Source: Tanypteryx hageni (taxonomy: Eukaryota > Arthropoda > Insecta > Odonata > Petaluridae). Taken from it: a stretch of 64,000 nt of DNA. The notes beneath the pieces were generated by a model. That model did not search any database. It was not told where the DNA came from and saw only the letters and a list, made by a program, of their open reading frames with translations. Both the position numbers and the translations under genes were made by a program. The first letter of the stretch is position 1. Each line of letters starts with the position of its first letter. This document shows, piece after piece, positions 24,235-34,800 of the stretch. The DNA lies in contig CM054118.1 in the NCBI GenBank assembly GCA_028673005.1, positions 6,660,410 to 6,724,409 of the forward strand, given 5' to 3'.

Positions 24235-24754
24235 GTACAGCGTCGCCTTTACTCTCTCCCTCTCGACCTTGATTGCAGTAGCGGTTTCTCCGGTAGTCGA
24301 CTAGCCTGCTAGGAGGAGAGATATGAACAGAGGTATGTGCATTCCATAGCAGTAAACATAAACAACTCTGTTTTCACAACAAAGTAAAGAAAACAAATAC
24401 AGTCAATGTAAATACCTTGCGCTAAGACGCGAGATAAAGCAGTAAGAGTCTTTGTCCATAAAAAAGTGCTGCGCATAATAAACCTTCATTAAATACAAAT
24501 CAAGTTAATATCACCGCACGCTCACTCATTGTTTCGCACTTTAGGCTCCGTGGGGGTGGGGGGAGATATATCTAGCAGTCACTTCCCCCCAACGGCCACA
24601 CACGCACGCGAAACAAACACCCTAATTCTCACTTGCGGAACCGGAAAGGGAGCTTCGCCAGGCAGTCTTTTCCCTTGCCGGCCCGAATTGTCCGAACGCC
24701 GGGGAGGAGCAGCACCGGAGACACGTGGATGGGATCGGATCGGTGAGCGAGGCT

Positions 24755-25363
24755 CTACGCCGCGAAGTCCGGGTCCTCTCCTACGGCGCCGTCCTTTCCG
24801 GTGTCGCCTACGAAGAGGAGGGCGATGTCCAGCCCCTCTTCGGCGTCAAGTCCGGGTGGTGGTGATTGGGTGAACTCATCCACACGACCCGGTTCCTGGT
24901 CGGCCCTCCGTGACTCTCCTGCGTCGCCCCCGTACTGCTCCACCCCCGTACTGCTCCACCCCCGTACTGCTTCACCCCCGTACGGCTTCACACCGGTGAC
25001 ATGTTGAACGTAGAGGTCACGAGAGAATTTGACGGCCTCGGAGACCATTCTTCTACGCATGTCACCCAACTTACTCTTTGGGATCCGCAGAAGGGGCTCG
25101 TTTGCTGGGTCCCAAGCACCCAGCGAGCCCACGATGAGAGCGTCGAGCGATACGGGCATCGTATAACGATAGAGGACCCGCACCGTATCGGTCATGGCGG
25201 CGTACTTCTCCTTCTTCGTCGCCCTGGCAACCAGGAACGCTTCCGCTCGGTTCTCGAATTGCACCGTCATGTCAACGATGTTGATCAGCCCCTCGAGTGG
25301 CTCGCGGATTACTTGGTCAGGCCTTAGGGTTGAGTCCACCCCGGTGATTGTCCTGCAACGACG
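24755..25363 (-). pseudogene. R2-type retrotransposon C-terminal endonuclease domain
   Basis: About 200 residues in one frame. The N-terminal part shows the restriction-like endonuclease pattern seen in R2-clade proteins: LRPDQVI, then INIVDMTVQFENRAEAF, then KKEKYAAM (an RPD / D / K..KY arrangement), then VGSLGAWDPANEPLL and a VSEAVKFSRDLYVQHVTG tail. The last about 70 residues are low complexity and partly built from a 16 bp tandem repeat (24927-24990). The RT and zinc-finger regions upstream are absent, because the frame starts after a TAG at the 5' truncation. The uninterrupted frame implies it is younger than the LINE pieces beside it. Confidence 0.7.
24927..24990. repeat. 16 bp x 4 minisatellite inside the R2-type ORF
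   Basis: Four consecutive CCCCCGTACTGCTCCA-type units at 24927, 24943, 24959 and 24975, with one or two changes in the last two. Since 16 is not a multiple of three, each unit is read in a different frame. Confidence 0.95.
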
Positions 25364-25365
25364 TA

Positions 25366-25739
25366 ACTAAAACTGGGCAAATATTTGTATGTATTAGGCA
25401 TAGGCAAGAGGGAATCAGCAGATCATAGAAAAAGCATAAAAACATAGCATACTTAACAACAGTCACATTTGTTAGTTAATTTTGATTGAAGTGAGCAGAG
25501 ATTGTGTAAAGTTTATGATAAAGTAACAGCTGCCTTGATCCCAAAATATGATGACTTAACCCTAGAATAACGACATCATTCTATTCATGGGTGCATCCTA
25601 TTTTTAAAAGGCTTTTTACCGATGCTTAGTTTTATTAATCAAGCTTCAAAACAGAGGGTTGACAATTATCGAGAATATATTGTTAATTGATAAACTCAAG
25701 AACACTACAGCTGACATATCACTTAGATAAAAACGAGAA
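25366..25739. other. AT-rich sequence, possibly hAT 5' part
   Basis: No readable frame. It may belong to the hAT relic that follows. Confidence 0.35.
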
Positions 25740-26445
25740 TGATCTTTACATTTTTCCTTGTCTGAATGCGCTTCTTGCAGATAAATAACAAAATGTCACT
25801 AGTAAAATAAAACTTGAAATAGTTAAGTAACTTGAAGCATTATGTGATGAATTGGAGGAGAGATTTTAGGAGTTGGATTTTTCACAAAGAAAGTGTCATT
25901 TATGTCTTAACCATTTCAGGAAATCACCCGAGAAAAATCTTATTGCAATGCAAAGCAAACTTTCATCGTTTCCAGGCATGCAATTGGAGCAGCATAAAGT
26001 TTGCATCAATGCAACTTCGCAGAGGCGATCACCTGAAAAGTGTATTTTATGATAATAGTACCATTATTGAAAGTTTTTGGTGTTGTTTATGTGTACAAAC
26101 ACTAGAAGCATAACAAAAACGTTGCTCTTATTCCCGATTTCTTGATTTTGATCATGTTTCCAACAACAGTGATGTGTGAAAGATCATTCAGTGCCCTTCA
26201 TTTCACAAAAAATAAATTTCGAAACAACCTCACTCATTGAAACCTTGAAGTTGCAACGCGACTTGCTTTGGAAGACAGAAGTATATTTGATTTGTCTTTT
26301 AACAAATTGCCATAATTAATATTTGGGTTTTTTTCGAAAGACCAAATATCACTTTTACCCTAAGTTTAACAGTGCAGCCATCAGGACTAGGCTGGTGAGA
26401 ACAAATGTGGACACGGCAAAATTTAACTTGAGAAACACTGGCTTA
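25740..26445 (+). pseudogene. second hAT transposase relic (zinc-finger MYM-like type)
   Basis: Broken frames read CDELEERF near 25845 and then, after stops, PTTVMCERSFSALHFTKNKF and LALEDRSIFDLSFNKLP (about 26155-26313), the C-terminal dimerisation domain of hAT transposases of the kind fused into ZMYM1-like proteins. About 110 bp downstream TTGAGAAACACTGGCTTA (26433-26450) matches the reverse complement of a common hAT end (CAGTGTTTCTCAA). The matching left end was not found. At least four stops or frameshifts are present. Confidence 0.65.
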
Positions 26446-26450
26446 GAGTA

Positions 26451-27329
26451 TCTGTAATGTTAAGACCTATAAAGTATGGGGTGGGTGAGAGATACTTTCA
26501 TTTTTTATATAAATCGATAGAGAGAGACACTTATCAGAATATAACAAAACGCTTATTGTCATGGTCATTCTGCCCGTAACGCTCAATATCTCACCGTTTC
26601 TTCAGCCAGTCCAACCAAATTTGATAGGATTATTATACAATAATTTTGTAATAAAATGGTCTAATTTGTTTTTCTTTTTTATTGATTGATTACAAAGCCC
26701 ACTTTAATCAGGCTAATTCATCTAGTCGTACATACATAAAATCCCAATGTCATTCTGTCTAACGCTGACGTCATCAATGGCACTTTTAAACACGTTTTTA
26801 ACAAACTTTCCCACTATATGGAAGGTTGAAATTTCGTAAGAATGTTTGACTTAGATATAAAAATTACATAACGAAAAATATACGAAAATATGCCTGGGTC
26901 CGACTCAAGAGGGGCGATTTCCATTTCCCGTAAGATAACACGTAAAAAGCGACTTTTTAAAGTGTAGGCTTTTATTCTTTTGGAAATTAAAATTAGAAAA
27001 ATTGACGTAAAATCTTTGAATTTTAACTGTTTTAGGAAAATTAATGATGTTTCTTATTCTATTCATCTTTTTACGCCTACCTTTCGAAATCTCTCATATT
27101 AAACATTTAAATAACATATTTTGGGAAAATATCGACTTTTTAACGAAATGTTGTCATTGTTTAACTTCGAAAATTAATTGTTGTCTCAACCCGCATACGT
27201 GTAATATATACGAGTGCCTAGATTGCCTTAAATTGTGGTAGGATATTTCGCGAAATTACGAAATCCTAATGGGACTGGGATTTAGTTTGGAATCTTTTGC
27301 TTTTCTAAATGAGTATAGTATAGATGTAA
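26451..27329. other. AT-rich spacer
   Basis: Nothing recognisable. Confidence 0.6.
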
Positions 27330-27615
27330 AGTAAGAGAGAGAGAGGGGGATGTGGGGAGGGAGATAGGAAGAAAGGGATATAGGATGAGAGGTACATGGA
27401 GAGTAAAGGAGGAATAGAATTAGAAAATGACGGGAGGAAAGAGATAAGGAGGGAGGTGGAGAAAAAGAGGGAGAGCTATGGATTGGGACTGAAGGGAATG
27501 AGAGAGGGGGGAGGTGAGACAAAAGAGAGGCAGATAAAGGGAGGCAGAGAAAGGGTGGCAGAGAGAGGGAAGGAAAGGGAGGAAGAGAGGGACGGCGAGA
27601 GGAAGGGAGGGAATA
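27330..27615. repeat. purine-rich (GA)-type low-complexity tract
   Basis: About 285 bp of almost pure A/G on the plus strand with GGGAGG, AGAGAG and GGAAAG motifs. Open frames here (27256-27522 minus, 27396-27725 plus) are low-complexity artefacts. Confidence 0.9.
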
Positions 27616-27744
27616 TTATTATTTATTTTTATTATTTTATTATTATTTGGAATACTTTTAGCATAATCCTGTCATATTTGATGGGAAATTCCACTATTGT
27701 ATTAATAAAACAGGAAATGCAATAATACATTTTTATCAATAATA

Positions 27745-28768
27745 ATCATTATATATAGACATTCCTTACAGAGGAGGAGGAGGATATAACAGGAGGATAC
27801 TAATGTCCAGCTCAAACTGCAAGAACTAGAGAATCGAAAATTTTTGATTTTGTAGATATAATAAAGAAAATTACAGATAAAGTAAGACTTCTTACCTAAG
27901 TGACATGAGTTCGACTCCAGAAATTTCGAAAGTTGCGTTTTTTCCCATAAGAAAAGCATTGCGCCATTTTTGTAAATTAATTATGGGCACTTGCCGGTAA
28001 TCTAGAAAAATGAAATTTTCAGTGTTTCTAGGTGGCCGCAATATCTATTAGGAATTATTGTCACTTTTGCTTATAGTGTCTTGAGTTCGACTCCAGAGAC
28101 CCCAGAATATCTCCCATAAGATAGTATGGGAAACGTAATCCAGTGTGTAGACCAATCTAATTAGTTTAGGAAGCTGAAATTTTGCAAGATTATAGAACTT
28201 TTCTCATAACCGACTATAAAAATCGAAAATTTTAAAATTGTAAATTTTAGGGGTTGTTTTAACCCCATTTGAACAATAAAGTTTAATAATTTTTTAGGTA
28301 CTACGGGATGAGCTAGGAAGCTGCAATTTTCAAATTATTTACAGAACCGTGCATTTGCACAAATAAAAATTTAAATGTCTCCATATATATATTGCGGCAA
28401 CCGTTAAAAATGTTTAAATTTTAAACAATTAGAAAAATATTATTTTACATTTAGAAGTGCTATAGCTTTAAAATTTGGCTGAAATGTGTAGCATTAGTAC
28501 CCCATAATGAAGAAAGTGTAAAATGTTTAAAATTTCAACATTTGGGGATTGTTTTAAACTATTTAAACTATTTTTAAATGTGGGAAAAACGAAAATCGCT
28601 GCGGAGCTGAAATCTTTAGAATTAATAGAATATTTGTAATGATGAAATATATGTCTGAAAAATTAATGTTTTTTCAAGGTTAGATGAAATTCTTGCAGTA
28701 TGCAAGCATCTTCTACTAGTATGTTATATCCTCCTCCTCCTCTGTAAGGAATGTCTATATATAATGAT
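27745..28768 (+). mobile_element. TIR element with internal subrepeats, copy A (complete)
   Basis: Perfect 46 bp terminal inverted repeats: 27745-27790 and 28723-28768 (core GACATTCCTTACAGAGGAGG). The right half is made of ~150 bp subrepeats, each containing a GAGCTRGGAAGCTGAAATTTT box and a GGCGGCCGTTAAAAAT box. The left third differs from the other copies and contains two related GAGTTCGACTCCAGA blocks. No coding potential, so non-autonomous. I do not recognise the family. Other copies lie at 28770, 29136 and 47400-49555. Confidence 0.85.
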
Positions 28769-28769
28769 A

Positions 28770-29035
28770 TATATATAGGATCATGCTAATGTTTAGGAAA
28801 TTCCGGTCAACAGTAGTCTTCGAAATATTTTTCGTATATAGGATTATGTGCAAAACCAAATAGAGAAAACTAAAATCTCGAAAAAGTTCATCAATGCTGC
28901 CTCTAAAAGTTTGCAATTGTTAAAGCAATTCTTCAAGGATTATGTATTTTCGAAGTGCTACGGAGGTGAAATGTTTTCATAAGGTAGAATATTTAAAAAA
29001 CTAAATGGGGATTATAGAAATTACGGATAATTAGA
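28770..29035 (+). mobile_element. TIR/subrepeat element, partial copy C
   Basis: Starts with GCTAATGTTTAGG right after copy A and carries GGATTATGTGCAAAACC, GCAATTGTTAAAGCAATT and AAGTGCTACGGAGGTGAAAT, matching the left half of copy B. The right half is missing. Confidence 0.75.
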
Positions 29036-29135
29036 TGAAAGAAGATACACTGGTTTTTATTTCCTGTCTCTCTTTTCCCTTTCTCTCACTTTAAACTTAG
29101 TATTTATATCGGTATCTCTTTTCCTATATCTCACT

Positions 29136-29923
29136 ATCATTATATATCGACGACTCTTACAGAGGAGGATATAACATATAGGAGGATACTAATGTTTAGG
29201 CACTTCCAGATTTGCTGGAGACTCGAAATTTTTTCCTTAGGTAGGATTTTGTGCAAAACCGACTAGAAAAAGCGAAAATCTTGAAAAGGTGCAACAATGC
29301 GGCCGCTAGAAATTCGCAATTGTTTAAACAAATTTTCATGGTTTATGTATTTCCGCAAGTGCTACGGAGTTGAAATTTATTTTGTAAGTAGAATTCTTAA
29401 AAAAACGAATTGGAGATTATAAAAAATTTGATATTTTAATTTGTTTGGCAGTTAAAAATTCTTAAAGTTTAAACAAATGGATAACTGTTTAGGTACTACG
29501 GGATGAGCTAGGAAGCTGAAATTTTAAAATTATTTACAGAATAGTGAATTTGCAAAAATAAATATTTCAATTTTACCATATATGCATTGTGGCGGCCGTT
29601 AAAAATTATTTAAATTTAAACAATTAGAGAAATATTATTTTACTTCTAGAAGTGCTACAACTTTAAAATTTGGCTAAAATGTGTAGCATTAGTACCCCAT
29701 AATGGAAAAAGTGTAAAATGTTTAAAATTGCAGCATTTGGAGATTTTTTAAACTATTATCTTTACATGTGGAAAAACGAAAATCTCTGCTGAGTTGAAAT
29801 CTTTACAATTTAAAAGAATATTTGTAATGATGAAATTTCTGTCTGAAAAATGAATGTTTTTTTAAGGTGAGATGAAATGCTTGCAGTATGCAAGCACCAA
29901 CTACTAGTATTTATATACTCTCC
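29136..29923 (+). mobile_element. TIR/subrepeat element, copy B
   Basis: The left TIR (29136-29176, CTTACAGAGGAGGATATAACA) is diverged, and the right TIR is decayed (TATTTATATACTCTCC). The body shows four ~150 bp subrepeats beginning near 29195, 29345, 29490 and 29635. The first three end in a GGC(C/A)G(C/T)-TAAAAATT plus TTTAAACAA block. This copy shows the subrepeat plan best. Confidence 0.8.
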
Positions 29924-30900
29924 AGTCTTTTTCCTTTTAAACCGAAGAATTTTAAAGATAAAATCAAGATTGAAGCGTCAGCTCTGACAATTTTGTTGGA
30001 TCAAATTGCGAAGCTTTACTTCCTCGCATTCCTCCCAAAAAAGTGAGTGCTTATAAATACATCATACTCACATGATTTTTCATCCTCAGGAAATGGTTGC
30101 TCGCTATGCAGAAATGTCAGATTTTTTAAGATTAGAATATACATGCGGATAACCCGTATGGAATTCTTGTCGCACAACAGTTGCCGATTTATTCACGACT
30201 TCATTGGTTCGTGGTCTGAATCTTTTTGGTAGGATTACGAAAAAAGTTCCATATTTCTTTGGCACGACATTCTATTCCTCCATTTTAAAAGCGAAATAAT
30301 TTACTGTCCAGGTTTTATTTTTGTGGCCACTGTAGGTTTTACAGTGTTATGAGGGTATATTGTTATTTTTTTCCCCTCGGATGGAACATTGTTCTTGAAA
30401 TGTAATGCAGATAGGAGCTCAGCCACGGTTCTAGCAAGTGTAGGGAGATCTATATATATTTTCGCTCAATATTGTCACTGTCGACTTTCCCACGAGTTAT
30501 AAAAACAATAGAAGCTGACAAAAATTATAATGTTTCATGAATAATTTAACAGTATTACAATAATATTTTTTAAATAAATGTATAATATGCACTGTGTGGG
30601 TACTAATTCCCTGGGGGAGTGATATTAGTGGGCAGCAGATGGGGACCCTGCCAAAGGGGCTGGTTACTGCAATCCTGGGGTTTACCCTTCCACTGCCTAC
30701 TCTCTCACATCCCCAGGGTGAAATTCATTCCAGTCCTGCAGAGCTCAATTAGCTCATCTGCAGGTGTCCTCATAGTTGTAGGTGATTATTGTATGATCAC
30801 AATATCATGCCATGCATACAACTCATCTTTTCACCTCAAATATTATTTTACTTATTATAAATTATTTAGATTTGATTACAATATATATAAATACCTTATA
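29924..30900. other. spacer with a GC-richer patch at 30,600-30,790
   Basis: No supported gene. 30,600-30,790 (CCTGGGGGAGTG to CATCTGCAGGTGTCC) is GC-richer than its surroundings and may be the 3' UTR of the LINE to its right or a separate repeat. Confidence 0.4.
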
Positions 30901-31059
30901 TAACTCTTACATTACATAATTATAATAATAAACAATTAAATAGAACAAGTACATTTCTCATTTACACATCAACTAGTTAAATCTCGAACTTGTATATTTA
31001 ATTAACAGTTCACCTTAATCAATTTTTAACCAATCTTTAATTTTTTTTGTAGATTAAGC

Positions 31060-31775
31060 TGTTGTTACATATTACTTAACAACCATGTCTTGCAATTTCT
31101 TTTGACCTCAGACATACAAGACAGATTTTTTAAACTTATTGGTAATTCATTCATGTTAGAATTGTTGCAGATAATGAATTTCTATATGAATGATTATTAT
31201 ATTAGTTTGGTACTTTATATCTCCTCTTACTTTGTTCATTTTGTGTTCTTCAATCCTTACTGATTTATACCTATTTGTAAAGTAATTGCCAGTTACTATG
31301 ACATATTGAAATAATTGCTCCAAAGGTAAAATGTTTAAGTTCTTATGTGCCGTATATGTACCATGTATTGTATTATAATTTATTGTTATTTTATTACTAT
31401 CTTCATCCACCATTTTTATTATCTTATTTTGAGCAGAAATTCAAAATTTGTATAAGTTTTATCAGCATTTCCCCAAATGGCTATACCATATCTTATTATT
31501 GATTCAACTAAGAAAAAGTATATTATCCTCTTAATATTTGTTGGAACTATATTTTTATATAATAGAATTGGTAGGTTATTCCTCTTAAACAGTTGGTTAG
31601 TTTATTTATATGAACATCAAATCTATAATTTTAATCAATGATAACTCCTAAGTAGTTATATTGCTGTACTTGTTCTAAATATTTACAATTGCAGTTTATA
31701 TCAGAGAACTTATTGTGAGCACATTGATGTTCATGAAGTCTGCAATTTATAATTTTTCTCTTTGAAAGTTTTAAC
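31060..31775 (-). pseudogene. LINE ORF2 C-terminal part after the insertion
   Basis: The minus-strand frames read KLSKRKIINCRLHEH, YLEQVQQYNYLGVIID, YRFDVHINKLTNC and SIIRYGIAIWG (RT thumb and connection), then LNILPLEQLFQYVI, NRYKSVRIEEHKMNK and NELPISLKNLS, ending at a stop near 31060. It continues the element whose upstream parts lie at 32480-34800. The palm domain with FADD is absent, so it was lost at or after the insertion. Confidence 0.65.
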
Positions 31776-31776
31776 A

Positions 31777-32480
31777 GCTTTTATTTATTTATTTATTTAA
31801 AACTTAGTGCTACAAGTTGGCAATCTGCCAGGTGGTAACATAAAGAAACCTCGTAGGTCTCTCACACATCCAACAACTAGATCTAAAGACAAACAATAAG
31901 ACAGCAATAAAAAGAACTATAGTAATGACATAACAAAAATATTACCCATAAAAAATATCACTGCAAACAAGAAAATTCAAAAGATTCAAAAAGGAAGGAG
32001 AAATATTTTTTTAAAAATCACTAAAGAATCACAAAATCACAGAAAAATCACAAAACAGCTTTACATCTATTCCTAAAAACATTTATACTCTTTGGGAAGG
32101 GCTCAAATAGTTCAGCAGGCAACTCATTCCAGTCAACAATAGTTCTGTTTAAATATGAATATTTTTTACATTTGTTTTTTGTTTTCTACACTTAAATTTG
32201 TATTTGTGATCATTTTTCCCTTTAAAAGATGGTTCTTCTACCCCCTTGTGTAACTCACTCCATGCTGCCTCCATATTTATTACATTAAAAAAACCACAAA
32301 GTCTACTCCGTTTCCTTCTCCTTTGCAAGCTCTCCCAGCCCAGTATTTCTAGCATCTCCGTCACGCTATCCGTTTTCCTGTGCCTACCCAATACATATCT
32401 GGCCACCTTTCTTTGAACCTTATCCAGCTTCCTGATATGCCCTTCTTTGTGCGGATCCCATACCAAGGAGGCATATATAT
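31777..32480 (-). pseudogene. inserted 5'-truncated LINE 3' end with (TAAA)n tail
   Basis: The minus-strand frame 32480-32149 encodes YASLVWDPHKEGHIRKLD, VQRKVARYVLGRHRKTDSVT and EILGWESLQRRRKRSRLCGF, the C-terminal tail of a CR1/Jockey-type ORF2. After a ~370 bp 3' UTR the minus strand ends in (AAAT)n at 31779-31798, a typical target-primed tail. It sits inside another minus-strand LINE. The C-terminal tail resembles that of the 21841-23484 element but is a different copy. Confidence 0.75.
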
Positions 32481-33740
32481 ATAATATGATATAGAGTTGC
32501 AATATCCCATTTTGAGAAAATGTCATTGTCAACATTTCCCATCAGGTTGACAGCATTAGCAGATGGTATCTGCATTCCTTCTTTGATGTCATCCACCACT
32601 TTAATGAAATATTCATTAAATTCAATGTCAACATCTCTCTGATTGGCCAGTTTCACTTTTTATAACCTGCCACGCAGCTTTACATTTGTTATTGGCCCTT
32701 CTATAAACTTATTATTGCGTTCTTCTTGCACTTTTTGTACTTATACTCTGTATTGTTTTTGGTAAGAGTAGTAAAATTTTTTAGCTGACTCTGTTGTGTT
32801 ATTTTTATATAGTGAATGCAAAAATAACAATTCATTCCGAATGTTTACCAAGCTTTAGGAAAAACTCTTATTTTGTACCTGGGTGTGACCTACCATTAAT
32901 TTGTCTGGAAAACAGTGATTATATACAACTGATAGTTCATTAAGGAACAATGTAAAATCTGCATTAACATCTTAATATTCAAATATGTGACTCCATGAGA
33001 TTTCAGATAGTATGTTCTTAAAATCTAGGATTCCCTTTGCTGTTATTGGTTTGTGTACAGTTAATTTATTGACTTTTATATTTGAGCCTTCTAATATTTT
33101 GCTTTTGAACCATAAAGTCTAATGATCTGAGATCATTGGATCGTCAATTCCTACTGCATAATTGTTTTCATTAATATTAGTAATAATATTATCAAGGTAA
33201 GATTTACCCCTTCTTGGGGTACGGTTGGTGCAATATATATATATATGAAATGAGCAATTTTTTTAAATAATGTGCCTTGCTTGTGCATATGGAAATGTCT
33301 AAATTTATGTCCCCACAGATACTTAATGCCTTACAAATTAATTCTATTCGATTGAAAATTACTTCTACTAATTCAAAGAATTTATTTATGTCCTCACTGG
33401 GTGATCTGTATACACAAACGGTAGTTATGTTACTCTCAGGAAGATGTACAGCAGAAAATTCACCACGTCATTCAACACTGCACATGCTTAAAATCTATAG
33501 CATGGAAATTTATTGCTTCACTTACATGAATGGCTGTTCCACCATTCTTAAAATTATTCTAACAATACATTTTACCAATAACAGAATTAGGTATGTTATA
33601 TAAATGTTTTTCTTCTTCATGTAACCAATGTTCACTAAGACACAAAATATTAATGCTATTTTTCTGCAGATACAAGTCAAGCTCATGAATCTTATTATGA
33701 ATGCACTGCACATTTAATAATGCTAGTCATAGTGAGTTTG
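32480..33740 (-). pseudogene. LINE ORF2 N-terminal part: APE endonuclease and linker
   Basis: Minus-strand frames carry LNVQCIHNKIHELDLYL and INILCLSEHWLHEEE (the start of an APE-type endonuclease), then scattered fragments to about 33240. KPITAKGILDFKNILSEISW, DFTLFLNELSV and a Lys/Tyr-rich linker lead to FNEYFIKVVDDI at about 32580. The GDFN and SDH motifs are no longer readable. It precedes the insertion of another LINE at 32480. Confidence 0.6.
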
Positions 33741-33916
33741 CCTTTTTAATTCCACACTGTTCTCGAGTTATTCTTTTTTCACTTGATAGATTTTTAGATG
33801 GGTTACAATCCCTTTTTTCCTGAGACCTTCTGATTTTCAAAAAGTTCTAAATGTGGACATATAATACCATTTGTTGTAGCTTCAACAGCAGATAGGTTTA
33901 CAATACTAGTATTTTC

Positions 33917-34800
33917 CTATGCTAGTTTATGAGGAAATTGAAATTTTTGTACTAGTGCATTGAGTGGCCAAGTTTTATTGTAATTTAATACATCCAAATA
34001 TTTAAAATTTGCCCTTAGCTTAAATAAGGCATAATCGACTTTTGCATTGACCTTAGTTACACTTACATTACTGTTGTTTTCATTTCTTAAGTGAGTAATT
34101 ACCTTCACAGATTCTGTGGATGAATCTAGCCACCAAACATGTAAGTGTGCCAATTTTTCCTTCACTTTCAAAGGGGAGTTCACATTGGTTTCGGCAGATG
34201 TTCTTTCATTGTTTTTTACGAACTGTAATAAATCCGTTATCTTCCTTATTTGTAGGAGTGAAATTTTCAACTATGGGTTTGGTAGCGTTTCCATCTTCAT
34301 TAACTGGTGAAATATCATTGTTTCTGCTGAGAAGCAATTGTAGTTGGATACACTTTATCTCTCAAATTTGATAATCTTTCACTTTTCTTTCCAGGGATTA
34401 TTTCCAGTCCACTAACTGTTCAATTGTTTCATCGATTTTCGAGAATGAAGACTCGAGTCCACTCACATGGTTTATAGTCAGATGTCCAAGGTCATTGCTC
34501 TCATTTGTACGAAACTCACATGTTCAGTGAATCTAATTCTTCCAGTTAATTAACAATAATTCCATTTCAGTAAGATCAGTACATCTTAAATGAAAGGAAA
34601 TTCCACATTTTTCTACGCAAGTTACTACATTCCTATCGCAAATATTAGTTTTACAGGAGCGGCAAATACACGATCTCATAATGATGTCCATAACATTGAC
34701 AGCTGTTCCAAATGGAATCATTATTGTCAAGTCTTCTCCTAGGTACATCAAAAAGTACAGCGTTTCTTGTGTAATGCTCATGAATTACATGTCTTAAAGG
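33917..34800 (-). pseudogene. LINE ORF1: PHD-like finger, coiled coil, RRM-like end
   Basis: Starting near 34781 the frame reads CICRSCKTNICDRN, then VTCVEKCGISFHLRCTDL, the Cys-Cys-Cys-Cys-His-Cys part of a PHD-like zinc finger. A Ser/Glu-rich, probably coiled-coil stretch follows with frame breaks (GLESSFSKIDETIEQL). The last frame (34270-33917) has HVWWLDSSTESVKVITHL and ends NYNKTWPLNALVQKFQF, a pattern like the C-terminal RNA-binding domain of LINE ORF1 proteins (yL, SFK, WP.G..V..F). It would bind the element RNA. At least two frameshifts make it non-functional. Confidence 0.6.

Larger units (their letters stand above)
24236..25365 (-). mobile_element. R2-type non-LTR retrotransposon, 5'-truncated
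   Basis: Minus-strand fragment holding the C-terminal restriction-like endonuclease of an R2-like element (see 24755-25363) plus a ~500 bp 3' UTR rich in C and G. It starts exactly where the plus-strand LINE at 23489-24234 breaks off and ends at about 25365, where sequence composition falls back to AT-rich. The LINE does not visibly resume beyond it. Confidence 0.65.
30901..34800 (-). mobile_element. near full-length non-LTR retrotransposon, ruined
   Basis: The order on the minus strand is ORF1 with PHD-type finger (34800-33917), APE endonuclease (about 33740-32880), linker (to about 32480), then RT C-terminal part (31775-31060). The RT catalytic core is missing exactly where another LINE fragment (31777-32480) sits. 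The two-ORF plan with a PHD finger in ORF1 is known from Jockey/CR1-related elements. Many stops and frameshifts show it is old. Confidence 0.75.

Noticed and set aside
24529..25327. Plus-strand frames opposite the R2-type ORF
   Set aside because: The minus strand carries clear endonuclease motifs, so the plus frames are shadows.
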